DNA of 64,000 bases, taken from positions 186,001 to 250,000 of the forward strand of contig JACKGZ010000004.1 in NCBI GenBank assembly GCA_020639255.1, given 5' to 3'. This document shows, one piece after another, positions 1-7,913 of the stretch. Under the pieces are notes generated by a model. That model was not told the origin of the DNA. It ran no database searches and was given only the letters and a program-made list of their open reading frames with translations. A program made the position numbers and the translations under genes. Position 1 is the stretch's first letter. The number at the start of each line of letters is the position of its first letter. Source of the DNA: Phycisphaera sp. Lineage in GTDB: Bacteria > Planctomycetota > Phycisphaerae > Phycisphaerales > UBA1924.

Positions 1-699
1 ACCTCGGAGCTGTGGATGAAGCTGGTCATCCACGAGATGCGGGCCGCGATGGCGTTCATCCAGGCGGACGAACTCGAGAGCTGCTTCAAGATCCTGGCGC
101 GCATCAAGCACATCCAGACGCAGCTGCTCAATCAGTGGTCGGTGCTCGCGACGCTGACGCCCTCGGAGTACGCGCAGTTCCGTCATGTGCTCGGCTCGGC
201 CAGCGGCTTCCAGAGCCCGCAGTACCGCACGATCGAGTTCCTGATGGGCAACAAGTCCGAGCGCATGCTCCAGATGCACGAGAAGAAGCCCGCTGAATTC
301 GCGGACCTCAAGGCCACGCTTGAGGCGCCGAGCATCTACGACGAATTCCTGCGATACCTGGGCCGAAAGGGCCTGCCGATCCCCGCCTCGCACACCGAAC
401 GCGACTGGACCAAGCCCTACGAGATGTCGGAAGACGTGACCAAGGCCATCTGCACGATCTACGAGAACCCGGCCGACTATTGGGATGAGTACGAGATGTG
501 CGAGAAGCTCATCGACGTCGAGGAAGCCTTCACCCTCTGGCGCTTCCGGCACATGAAGACCGTCGAGCGGATCATCGGCTACAAGACCGGCACCGGGGGC
601 ACAGCGGGCGTCAGCTACCTCAAGCGGATCATCGAGCAGCAGTTCTTCCCCGAACTCTGGCACGTCCGCACGCTGATCAAGGACGTCACGTTCGAGTGA
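1..699 (+). CDS. kynA: Tryptophan 2,3-dioxygenase, 5'-truncated by window edge
   Basis: Heme enzyme that opens the indole ring of L-tryptophan to N-formylkynurenine, the first step of the kynurenine pathway, in the cytoplasm. The reading frame is open from base 1, so the N-terminus lies outside the window. Family hallmarks are visible: LLNQWSVLATLTPSEY, FRHVLGSASGFQSPQYR and, near the C-terminus, a WRFRH segment whose His fits the proximal heme ligand, followed by the glycine-rich KTGTGGTAGVSYLKR substrate loop. It ends in TGA four bases before the stop of the convergent kinase gene. No other kynurenine pathway gene is in the window. Confidence 0.95.
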   Translation, partial: TSELWMKLVIHEMRAAMAFIQADELESCFKILARIKHIQTQLLNQWSVLATLTPSEYAQFRHVLGSASGFQSPQYRTIEFLMGNKSERMLQMHEKKPAEFADLKATLEAPSIYDEFLRYLGRKGLPIPASHTERDWTKPYEMSEDVTKAICTIYENPADYWDEYEMCEKLIDVEEAFTLWRFRHMKTVERIIGYKTGTGGTAGVSYLKRIIEQQFFPELWHVRTLIKDVTFE

Positions 700-702
700 T
701 CG

Positions 703-1560
703 CTACTCAGGCGTTTCCGGCACGGGTAGGACGAGCGTGAACTCGGTGCCCCGCCCGAGTTCGGAGTGGACCTCGATTCGGCCGCCGTGCTCCTCGACGA
801 TGCGCCGCGAGGTGGGCAGCCCGAGCCCCGTGCCGCCCGACTTGGTCGTGAAATAGGGCGTGAAGATCCGCTGGGTCGTCGCCTCGTCCATGCCGGGCCC
901 GGTGTCGGCCACGCGCAGCCTGGCGACCGGGTGCCCGTCGTCCTCGCCCAGTTCCGTCCGCATGTAGATCTCGCGGGTGCCGGGCCTCTCTGCATCGCCC
1001 ATCGCCTGGAGGGCGTTGAGCAGCAGGTTCAGTACAGCCTGCTTGATGAGCGGCCCATCGACCAATGCCTCGACTCGTTGCGATGCTGGCGTCACGAATA
1101 TCCGCACACGCTGGCGCTCGGCCTGCGGGTGGAAGAAATCCGCGAGCTCATCGATCATCGCGTTGAGATCGGTCGGTGCGGGCGCGAGCTTCTTCTCGCC
1201 GGCAAAGTCGAGGAAGTCGGTGAGGATGTCCCTGAGTCTCTCGATCTCGCGCTGGAGCGTGCCGACGCGGCGTTCGAGCCGGCCGCGTTCTTCGTCGTTG
1301 CCCTGCAGCTCGGCGAGCGCCTCGGCCAAGAGCTGGATGTTGAGGCCGATCGTCGAGAGGGGGTTCTTGATCTCGTGGGCGAGGCCGCTGGTCATCGAGC
1401 CGAGTTCGGCGAGACGCTCGGCCGATCTGGCTCTTCGCTCGGCCCGCCGGACCAACGCGACCTGTTTGCGCCTGCGCGCGTGCGAGACCATCGCGGTGAG
1501 CACCGCTCCAGCGGCGAGACCTGCACTACCCGCAATGACCAGAGAAACCTCGCTCGACAT
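703..1560 (-). CDS. Sensor-less membrane-tethered histidine kinase
   Basis: Two-component histidine kinase of 285 aa. One N-terminal membrane helix (about residues 5-25) is followed directly by a short helical linker and a HisKA domain with the phosphoacceptor H62 in GLAHEIKNPL. The HATPase_c domain shows the N box (LNLLLNALQAM), G1 (VADTGPGMD), F box (IFTPYFTTK) and G2 (GTGLGLPTS). There is no recognisable sensor domain. ATG at 1560 is preferred to an in-frame GTG three bases upstream; neither has a clear ribosome binding site. No response regulator gene is adjacent, so this is an orphan kinase whose partner cannot be named from here. Confidence 0.85.
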   Translation of the reverse strand: MSSEVSLVIAGSAGLAAGAVLTAMVSHARRRKQVALVRRAERRARSAERLAELGSMTSGLAHEIKNPLSTIGLNIQLLAEALAELQGNDEERGRLERRVGTLQREIERLRDILTDFLDFAGEKKLAPAPTDLNAMIDELADFFHPQAERQRVRIFVTPASQRVEALVDGPLIKQAVLNLLLNALQAMGDAERPGTREIYMRTELGEDDGHPVARLRVADTGPGMDEATTQRIFTPYFTTKSGGTGLGLPTSRRIVEEHGGRIEVHSELGRGTEFTLVLPVPETPE

Positions 1561-1581
1561 CACGTCAGGATAGGGAGGAAA

Positions 1582-1866
1582 TCACTGCCGACTGGTACGG
1601 GCGTGGGCACGCCTTGGAACGACATTGACCTCGACCGAGTCGTCGCGCACAACGCGAGTGGCCCGCCAACCCTTGTCGCTGTGTGAGGCGTCGTACTCGA
1701 CGGTGGAGCCGTCTTTGAGCGCCTTGAACCCATCGCCTTCGATGCAGGTGAAGTGGATGAAGATGTCCTGGCCCTCGGGACCGACCACAAAGCCGAATCC
1801 TTTGCGGGAATCGAACCATTTCACCACGCCGCGTGCGCTGACGATGTCATCCGTTGATTCAGACAT
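1582..1866 (-). CDS. Cold-shock domain protein (CspA family)
   Basis: Small single-stranded nucleic acid binding protein, likely an RNA chaperone. The 94-aa product has a short acidic N-terminal extension and then a cold-shock domain: VVKWFDSRKGFGFVVG (RNP1, KGFGFV) and DIFIHFT (RNP2). The C-terminal ~15 residues are basic and Arg/Pro rich, unusual for the ~67-aa CspA type. The ATG at 1866 is chosen because the domain starts soon after it; the open frame continues upstream to 1926 without family similarity. It has its own promoter and a roughly 175-nt leader behind the pnp terminator, as is common for cold-shock mRNAs. Confidence 0.88.
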   Translation of the reverse strand: MSESTDDIVSARGVVKWFDSRKGFGFVVGPEGQDIFIHFTCIEGDGFKALKDGSTVEYDASHSDKGWRATRVVRDDSVEVNVVPRRAHARTSRQ

Positions 1867-2048
1867 TCGGCAACCCCCCAAACCGCACGCGTCGATGTCA
1901 CGGGGTTTGAAGGTGCGAACCGGCACGAGAATCGGCCGCGACCAAGCCGGAGAAGCCGGCTATACCCCAGAGAATGGCACCGACCTGGCGGACTGAGCAC
2001 CGCCCGTGCCTCCCGGCGAAGGGGCCGATCCCCTGTGCCGGACAGACC

Positions 2049-2078
2049 AATGTACCAAAAATGTACAGTTCTCGTCAA
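2049..2078 (-). promoter_or_regulatory. Candidate sigma-70 promoter of the cold-shock gene, with dyad
   Basis: On the minus strand TTGACG (2078-2073) and TACATT (2054-2049) are separated by 18 bases. Transcription would start near 2042 and give a leader of about 175 nt before the ATG at 1866. A dyad TGTAC-N7-GTACA (2051-2067) overlaps the -10 region and could be an operator. The 313-base stretch 1867-2179 holds this promoter, the leader and the upstream pnp terminator, and no further gene was seen in it. Confidence 0.4.
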
Positions 2079-2096
2079 TCACGCTGACGCAAGCAA

Positions 2097-2127
2097 ACGG
2101 GCCCCGGGAGCGTTTCCCGGGGCCCGT
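2097..2127 (-). terminator. Terminator hairpin after pnp
   Basis: Perfect 13-bp stem ACGGGCCCCGGGA / TCCCGGGGCCCGT with a 5-nt loop, 53 bases beyond the pnp stop codon. On the minus strand it is followed only by TTTGCTT, a weak U tract, so termination may be partial. Confidence 0.7.
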
Positions 2128-2179
2128 CAAAAATTCTCCAGATTCGCACCACCCGTACGGGTGAACGCTCTCAGGGCAA

Positions 2180-4381
2180 TTACTCGCCCTTTTCGGCGCC
2201 TTCGTCGGCTGCGCCAGCCCCGGCCGCTGCGGCCTCCTCCTTCAGGAGCGCCTTGCGGCTGAGCTTGATCCGGCCCTGATCGTCGACGTTGATCACCTTG
2301 ACGCGGATCGTGTCGCCGATGTTCACGACATTCGTGACCTTCTCGACGTACCCGTCGTCGAGCTCCGAGATGTGGCACATGCCGTCGGTGCCCGGGGCGA
2401 GCTCGACGAACGCGCCGAAGTCCTTCACGCTGACGACCTTGCCCTCGTAGACCGCGCCGACCTTGATCGTCTCGCAGAGTGCCTCGACCTCGGCGAGAGC
2501 GGCCTTGAGCGAGGCCATGTCTGTCGAGGAGATGAAGACGGTGCCGTCTTCCTCGACGTCGATCTCGACGCCGTGCTTGTCCTGCAAGCCGCGGATCATC
2601 TTGCCGCCCGGGCCGATGAGCTTGCCGATCTTGTCGGGGTCGATCTTGATCGACTCCATGCCCGGGGCGTACTTGCTGATCTCGGGTCGCGGCGCGGGGA
2701 TGGTCTTCTCCATCGCCTCGATGAGCTCGATGCGACCCTGTTTGGCCTGCTCGAAGATGGTCTCGATCTGCTTGATCGAGAGGCCGCGGGCCTTGAGGTC
2801 GAGCTGGATCCCGGTGATGCCCTCGCGGGTGCCGGAGACCTTGAAGTCCATGTCGCCGAAGAAGTCTTCCTCGCCCAGGATGTCGGTGACGAAGACCTCG
2901 TTCTGATCGTTCTCATCGGTGAAGCGACCGACCGAGATGCCGGCGCAGGTGTTGCTGATCGGCACGCCCGCGTCCATGAGCGCCAGGCACCCGCCGCAGA
3001 CCGAGGCCATCGAGCTCGAGCCGTTGGACTCGGTGATGTCGGAGACGAGGCGGATGGTGTAGGGGAATGTTTCGGGGCTTGGGAGAATCGCTTGGAGTGA
3101 ACGCTCGGCGAGCGCGCCGTGGCCGATCTCGCGGCGGCCCGGGCCCATGATGCGGCCCGCTTCGCCGACCGAGAAGGGCGGGAAGTTGTAGTGCAGGTAG
3201 AACTTCTTGCTGTACTCAGGCATCAGGCCGTCGACGACCTGCTCGGCCTTGCCCGTGCCAAGGACCGCGGTGACGAGCGACTGCGTCTCGCCGCGCTGGA
3301 AGAGCGCCGAGCCGTGGGTCCGCTTGAAGACGCCCACTTCCATCTCGAGCGGGCGGATCTCGCGGGGCTTGCGGCCGTCGGCGCGGATGCCCTTCTCGGC
3401 GATCAGCTTGCGGGTGATCTTCTTCTCGAGCGTGCGGAAGGCTTCCTTGGCCATCTGCAGATCGGCGCGGCTCTTCTCGGCCTCGGCGACGGTGCCGCCC
3501 AAATTCTCGGGGAAGTTCGCCTTCATGATCTCCTTGCGGAAGTCGGCGATCGCGTCGTTGCGCTCGGCCTTGCCCGGCAGCTGTCGCAGCTCGACGAGCT
3601 TGTCGTAGCAGAGCGACTTGATCTTGGAGGCGATCTCTTCGCTGGGCAGGTTCAGCGGGTTCTTGATCGTCTTCTCCTGGCCGACCTTGGCAACCAGCTC
3701 GTTGATCAGATCGATCGTCTGCTTGATGAAGTCGTAGCCGAACTCGATCGCCTTGAGGATCTCTTCATCAGGGATCTCTGCGGCGCCGACTTCGATCATG
3801 TTGATGCCGTCGGCGTGACCGGCGAGCACGAGATCGAGGTCCGAGTAGTCCATCTGGCTGCCCGTCGGGTTGATGACGAACTGGGGCCCGTCATCGGTCC
3901 AGATGCGGCCGACGCGCACGGTCGCGGTCGGGCCCTCGAACGGAGCGTTCGAGATGGCGAGTGCAGCGCTGGCGGCGGTGCCCGCGAGGACGTCGGTGTC
4001 GTTCTCGCCGTCGTGACTCATGACCCAGCACTGGATCTGGACCTCGTCGATGAAGCCGTCGGGGAAGAGGGGGCGGATGGGCCTGTCGATCATCCGCATG
4101 GTGAGGATTTCCTTCTCGGAAGGCGCGCCCTCGCGCTTGCGGAAACCGCCGGGGAACTTGCCGCCGGCCGAGAGCTTCTCGCGGTAATCGACCTGCATCG
4201 GAAAGAAGTCCAGACCCGGGCGTGGGTCGGCGCGCATGACGGTCGCCATGATGGTGGAGTCGGCGTAGGTGACGAAGACGGCAGCGGTCGCCTGCTTGGC
4301 GACGCGGCCTGTCTCGATGACCATGGTGCGGCCGCCGATTTCCTTCTCGACGCGGTGGGTTCCGAGTGGGCTTGCTGACAT
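2180..4381 (-). CDS. pnp: Polyribonucleotide nucleotidyltransferase (PNPase)
   Basis: Phosphorolytic 3'-5' exoribonuclease, a trimeric degradosome-type enzyme for mRNA decay and RNA quality control. The 733 aa match the family length (about 700). Order: first RNase PH domain (residues 1-145), an all-helical linker, second RNase PH domain with REIGHGALAERSL, a KH domain (IDPDKIGKLIGPGGKMI, near residue 570) and an S1 domain (VGAVYEGKVVSVKDFGAFVEL), then an acidic/Ala tail. The ATG is preceded by AGGAG nine bases upstream. It lies downstream of rpsO on the same strand, the classic rpsO-pnp order, but a terminator and a 227-base leader separate them. Confidence 0.97.
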   Translation of the reverse strand: MSASPLGTHRVEKEIGGRTMVIETGRVAKQATAAVFVTYADSTIMATVMRADPRPGLDFFPMQVDYREKLSAGGKFPGGFRKREGAPSEKEILTMRMIDRPIRPLFPDGFIDEVQIQCWVMSHDGENDTDVLAGTAASAALAISNAPFEGPTATVRVGRIWTDDGPQFVINPTGSQMDYSDLDLVLAGHADGINMIEVGAAEIPDEEILKAIEFGYDFIKQTIDLINELVAKVGQEKTIKNPLNLPSEEIASKIKSLCYDKLVELRQLPGKAERNDAIADFRKEIMKANFPENLGGTVAEAEKSRADLQMAKEAFRTLEKKITRKLIAEKGIRADGRKPREIRPLEMEVGVFKRTHGSALFQRGETQSLVTAVLGTGKAEQVVDGLMPEYSKKFYLHYNFPPFSVGEAGRIMGPGRREIGHGALAERSLQAILPSPETFPYTIRLVSDITESNGSSSMASVCGGCLALMDAGVPISNTCAGISVGRFTDENDQNEVFVTDILGEEDFFGDMDFKVSGTREGITGIQLDLKARGLSIKQIETIFEQAKQGRIELIEAMEKTIPAPRPEISKYAPGMESIKIDPDKIGKLIGPGGKMIRGLQDKHGVEIDVEEDGTVFISSTDMASLKAALAEVEALCETIKVGAVYEGKVVSVKDFGAFVELAPGTDGMCHISELDDGYVEKVTNVVNIGDTIRVKVINVDDQGRIKLSRKALLKEEAAAAGAGAADEGAEKGE

Positions 4382-4608
4382 ATGGATCGCTCCTGTGCGT
4401 ACATCCCGCGCGCAGTCGTTGCGGCGGACGTTTCCCTGCAGATCGAGCGCCCAAAGCGTTGCCTCGGGCCTCGCGTCACGGGAAACCTTGGAATGTCTTG
4501 GGAGCGCCGGGAGCCGAACTTTCTCCGGGGGCAGAGGGCAGGGCTCAGGAGGATTCCAGCTGAGGCCTGCCGACTGCCTTCGAAGACGGCTTCCGACGCG
4601 CCGAACTC

Positions 4609-4649
4609 AATAACAAACGAGGCCCACCGGATCTCACCGATGGGCCTCG
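4609..4649 (-). terminator. Rho-independent terminator after rpsO
   Basis: Stem CGAGGCCCA/TGGGCCTCG (4618-4626 with 4641-4649), extended inward by CCGG/CCGA pairing, followed on the minus strand by TTTGTTATT. It lies 15 bases after the rpsO stop. It separates rpsO from pnp; the 4382-4608 remainder is the probable pnp leader, in which nothing else convincing was seen. Confidence 0.85.
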
Positions 4650-4663
4650 AAGAACAAACAGTC

Positions 4664-4933
4664 TTACTTACGCAGCCCGAGCTTGCCGATCAGCTCGCGA
4701 TAGCTGTCCGCGTTGGTCCGCTGCAGGTAGCGGAGCAGGCGGTTGCGCTTGCCGACCATGAGGATCAGGCCGCGGCGGCTGTGCTGGTCGTGCTTGTGGT
4801 CGCGCAGGTGGGAGGCGAGGTGCTTGATGCGATTGGTCAGCATCGCGATCTGGACCTCGGGCGAGCCGGTGTCCTTGGCGTCGCGCTGGAACTCGCTCAC
4901 GATCTCGCCGCGTGTTTGGGTGGAAAGGGCCAT
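4664..4933 (-). CDS. rpsO: 30S ribosomal protein S15
   Basis: Primary 16S rRNA binding protein of the small subunit platform, 89 aa, exactly the family length. The body SPEVQIAMLTNRIKHLASHL and the HSRRGLILMVGKRNRLLRYL motif are diagnostic. The ATG at 4933 (MALSTQTR) is chosen because the upstream part of the open frame has no S15 similarity; a GGAG lies about 14 bases upstream, so initiation signals are weak. It is followed by its own terminator and then pnp. Transcription diverges from the aminotransferase gene at 5107. Confidence 0.97.
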   Translation of the reverse strand: MALSTQTRGEIVSEFQRDAKDTGSPEVQIAMLTNRIKHLASHLRDHKHDQHSRRGLILMVGKRNRLLRYLQRTNADSYRELIGKLGLRK

Positions 4934-5071
4934 AGTGCAGTTCATCTCCGTCGGCGAGCACCCGCTCACACGTGGAGGAGCGTAGCGCCCGGTCAAGAAA
5001 TGATCAACGCAGCCGACAGGTCGAATTACGCCCCGAACCCCCCGGGAAATCATGTATACACCGCCCCACGC

Positions 5072-5099
5072 TTGGCCTCCGCTTAGGGCCCGCTACACT
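5072..5099 (+). promoter_or_regulatory. Candidate promoter giving a leaderless aminotransferase mRNA
   Basis: TTGGCC (5072-5077), 16-base spacer, TACACT (5094-5099). The ATG begins at 5107, seven bases after the -10 hexamer, so transcription would start at or next to the start codon. No ribosome binding site precedes the ATG. Confidence 0.45.
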
Positions 5100-5106
5100 C
5101 CGCGCC

Positions 5107-6351
5107 ATGGGCCAGATCGGACTTTCCAGGCGTGCAGGATCGCTCAAACCCAGCTCCACGCTGGCCGTCGCCCAGCGGGCGAGGCAGATGAAGGAAGCCG
5201 GGGCGGATGTCCTGGCCTTCGCCGCGGGTGAGCCGGACTTTGTCACCCCGGAGCTCATCCGCAAGGCCGCCAAGGACGCCCTGGACAAGGGCCTGACCCA
5301 CTACGCCCCCACCCTGGGCACCCCCGGGGCACGGGCCGCGGTCGCCCGGAAGCTCGAGACCGAGAACGGGATCCAGGGCCTGACCCCCAAGCACGTCGCG
5401 ATCGGGGTCGGCGGGAAGCAGTGCCTCTACAACGTCTTCCAGGCCCTGCTCAACGAGGGCGACGAAGTGCTGTTGCCCGTCCCGGCCTGGGTGAGCTACG
5501 CCCCCCAGATCGAACTCTCGGGCGGGAAGGTCGTCGAACTCCCCACCGACGCCGCTTCAGGGTTCAAGATCACGCCCGAGCAGCTGAAGGCCGCCATTAC
5601 CCCCCGCTCGCGGGCGTTGGTCATCAACTCCCCCTCGAACCCCTGCGGCACGATGTACTCGCCCGACGAACTCCGAGCCCTCGCCAAGGTCGTCGCCGAG
5701 GCGGCGGGCTCGGTCGCGCCGAATCTGGTCGTGGTGACCGACGAGATCTACGAGAAGATCCTCTATGGAGGTCGCACGCACCTCTCGCCCGGCTCGATCC
5801 CCGAGATCGCCGACCGGACGGTCACGGTCAACGGCCTGAGCAAGGCGTACGCGATGACCGGGTGGCGGATCGGGTACGCCGCGTGCCCGGGCGCATTCGG
5901 GCTCGAACTGATCGGCGCGATGGACAAGATCCAGAGCCAGATGACCAGCGGCATCGCGACCTTCCTGATGCCCGCGATCGAGGTTGCGCTCTCGGGCGAG
6001 TGCGACGCCGAGGTCGCCAAGATGACCGAGGCGTTCGCCAAGCGGGCCAGGCTGATCGAGAGCCGGATGCGCGAGATCCCGGGCCTCGAGTTCCCGAGCC
6101 CGGAGGGGGCGTTCTACGTCTTCGCGGATGTCTCGGCGCACTTCGGCAAGAAGGCCCCCGACGGCACGCAGGTTTCGTCGGCGCTCAGCTTCGCCGAGGC
6201 GTTGCTTGCGAATCAGAAGATGGCGGTCGTCCCGGGCGAGGACTTCGGCGGCTGCGGCGACAAATGCATCCGCATCAGCTTCGCGTGCAGCGAGGACCAG
6301 ATCAACGCGGGGATTGATCGACTCGAAGCGCTCGTTCGCTCGCTGTCCTGA
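5107..6351 (+). CDS. Class I/II PLP-dependent aminotransferase (aspartate aminotransferase type)
   Basis: Cytoplasmic PLP enzyme of 414 aa, fold type I, most like the Ib aspartate/prephenate aminotransferase group. Visible motifs: FAAGEPDFVTP, HYAPTLGTPGAR, NSPSNPCGTMY, VVTDEIYE and the PLP lysine K246 in NGLSKAYAMTGWRIGY. The ATG at 5107 (MGQIGLSRRA) is used; the frame is open upstream but without family similarity, and a promoter -10 sits seven bases before the ATG. Its last 50 bases overlap the 3' end of the convergent lipoprotein gene. The exact amino donor cannot be told from sequence. Confidence 0.92.
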   Translation: MGQIGLSRRAGSLKPSSTLAVAQRARQMKEAGADVLAFAAGEPDFVTPELIRKAAKDALDKGLTHYAPTLGTPGARAAVARKLETENGIQGLTPKHVAIGVGGKQCLYNVFQALLNEGDEVLLPVPAWVSYAPQIELSGGKVVELPTDAASGFKITPEQLKAAITPRSRALVINSPSNPCGTMYSPDELRALAKVVAEAAGSVAPNLVVVTDEIYEKILYGGRTHLSPGSIPEIADRTVTVNGLSKAYAMTGWRIGYAACPGAFGLELIGAMDKIQSQMTSGIATFLMPAIEVALSGECDAEVAKMTEAFAKRARLIESRMREIPGLEFPSPEGAFYVFADVSAHFGKKAPDGTQVSSALSFAEALLANQKMAVVPGEDFGGCGDKCIRISFACSEDQINAGIDRLEALVRSLS

Positions 6352-7048
6352 GTTCGTAGAGCTTGTGTTCGCGGACATCGTCGTCCGCCGTCACCACGCC
6401 GTACAGGCGATCGTGCGGCGCCGACTCGTGGCACGAGATGCACGAATCGATCATCCCGACCTCGATCACTTCTGTCCCCTCAAAGTTCGTCGTGGCGTAC
6501 ACCCATCCGTTGTCCGTGTTGGGGGTCGATTGATCGAGTTTGTGCAGTACGAACAGGCCGTAGGGCTCGGCGATTGCAGGCTCCCCCCACTCCTCGACCT
6601 CGGGGTCGGTCGTGTAGCGGATGTTCTCTGAAGAGACATCAAATAACACGCCCTCGACCCCCTCGGCGGGTGTCCATGACTCCTTCACAAGCGTCATCCC
6701 GATCGGTGCCGAAGCAAGTTCATCCGCAGCGATGTCGTAGTACTCGCCGGGCTTGTTCGACCAGAGGAAGTACGCCTTCCTTCCGTGCTCCGATGAGTCA
6801 GCGGTGCTCTGTTTGTTCTTCGGTGTGATACTGCACCAGAATGGCGACCATCGCGCCGAAGTCAGGTCTGTCATGCGATAGTGGTACCGATCAAGCAACG
6901 CGAGCACTTGCTCGTCCGAAAGGGGCTGATCGGGCATTTGAGCTACATCGGGCGAAGAAGCCTGCTCAATCTCAGGCGTTGTCGACGGCTTCGGGTGTGA
7001 GCACCCCGTCATCGCGAGCACCAGCAGCGGCAGACCTGTCCAGCGCAT
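6302..7048 (-). CDS. Lipoprotein with CxxCH heme motif (cytochrome P460-like)
   Basis: Predicted 248-aa envelope lipoprotein: MRWTGLPLLVLAMTGC gives a short signal with lipobox and Cys16. A CISCH motif (about residues 203-207) in DSCISCHESAPHDRLYG fits covalent c-type heme attachment at the position seen in cytochrome P460-like proteins, and the FLWSNKPGEYYD region is also P460-like. The start at 7048 is set by GGAGG six bases upstream; starts at 7054 or 7075 are possible. It overlaps the end of scpA by 77 bases and the convergent aminotransferase by 50 bases, an unusually compressed arrangement. Family assignment is by motif only. Confidence 0.6.
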   Translation of the reverse strand: MRWTGLPLLVLAMTGCSHPKPSTTPEIEQASSPDVAQMPDQPLSDEQVLALLDRYHYRMTDLTSARWSPFWCSITPKNKQSTADSSEHGRKAYFLWSNKPGEYYDIAADELASAPIGMTLVKESWTPAEGVEGVLFDVSSENIRYTTDPEVEEWGEPAIAEPYGLFVLHKLDQSTPNTDNGWVYATTNFEGTEVIEVGMIDSCISCHESAPHDRLYGVVTADDDVREHKLYELRTASERALRVDQSPR

Positions 7049-7841
7049 CGACATCCTCCGCATCCTTCGGCTCACGCGCGTTGAGCGTGATGATGCCGGA
7101 CTCGGGATCTTGCTGGACCTCGATCTTGCGCTGGCGCGTCAACTCGAGCATCGCCAGGAACAGGCCCACGATCTGGAGACGAGACGCTCCCTCGAACAGT
7201 TCGCGCGTCGTCAACTTTTTTGAGCCGGTGGTCTTCGCCTGACGCTCCAAGCGATCGAGCAGGTCGGCGGCGTGGAGCTCGATGGGCGTGTCGTCGAACA
7301 GCACGTGGTGCTCACCTAGACGCTCGAAGTTCACCGCGGCCGCGATGCGGACGAACGACTCGACCAGGTCGAGCACGTCGAGGTCTTCAAGATCCTGCTC
7401 GGCGGACTCCTCGATGACGGCTTTCAGCGCGTCTTTGTCGACGCCGATGCGGGCGGCGGGCCAGCGTTTCTGGAAGGCCTCCCGTCGATCGCCCAATTCC
7501 TCCGCGGCGTCGCGGAACTTGCGGTAGCTGAGCAGCTGACGGATGAGGTTCGCCCTCGGGTCGCCCTCATCGCGGGCCTCTCGCTCGGCGCGGGCCCGGT
7601 CCTCGGGGGGCATGAGCGAGCGGGACTTGATCTCCATGAGTGTGGCGGCCATCACCAGGAACTCGCTGCCCACATCTACGTCGATCCGCTGGGCACGCTC
7701 GAGGTGTGTGAGATACTGGTCGGTGATCGTGGAGATGGAGATCTCGGTCGGGTCGAGTTCGGCGCGGCGGATGAGGTGCAGGAGCAGGTCCAGCGGCCCC
7801 TGGAATTCCTCGAGTTTGACTGTGTACTCGCCTGAGACCAT
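6972..7841 (-). CDS. scpA: Segregation and condensation protein A
   Basis: Kleisin subunit of the bacterial SMC condensin, bridging SMC heads and ScpB during chromosome segregation. The 289-aa product begins VSGEYTVKLEEFQGPLDLLLHLIRRAELDPTEISISTITDQYL, the diagnostic ScpA N-terminus, has the acidic/charged middle, and ends with the winged-helix region GLFLAMLELTRQRKIEVQQ. The open frame extends upstream to 8048, but similarity starts at the ATG at 7841. scpB, usually adjacent, is absent. It is divergent from kpsF (73 bases apart) and its 3' end is overlapped by the lipoprotein gene. Confidence 0.92.
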   Translation of the reverse strand: MVSGEYTVKLEEFQGPLDLLLHLIRRAELDPTEISISTITDQYLTHLERAQRIDVDVGSEFLVMAATLMEIKSRSLMPPEDRARAEREARDEGDPRANLIRQLLSYRKFRDAAEELGDRREAFQKRWPAARIGVDKDALKAVIEESAEQDLEDLDVLDLVESFVRIAAAVNFERLGEHHVLFDDTPIELHAADLLDRLERQAKTTGSKKLTTRELFEGASRLQIVGLFLAMLELTRQRKIEVQQDPESGIITLNAREPKDAEDVDALDRSAAAGARDDGVLTPEAVDNA

Positions 7842-7913
7842 GCGGTGGACCTCCCTGTTCCCGCTTCGCTTGGCATGTTCGCCGATGTGTCGGGTGGAGT
7901 GTACGCTACCGCG

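Noticed and set aside
3119..4378. 419-aa open frame on the plus strand inside pnp
   Set aside because: Antisense shadow of a highly conserved gene; composition is Leu/Ala/Asp/Gly-rich as expected from reverse reading of high-GC codons, with no domain.
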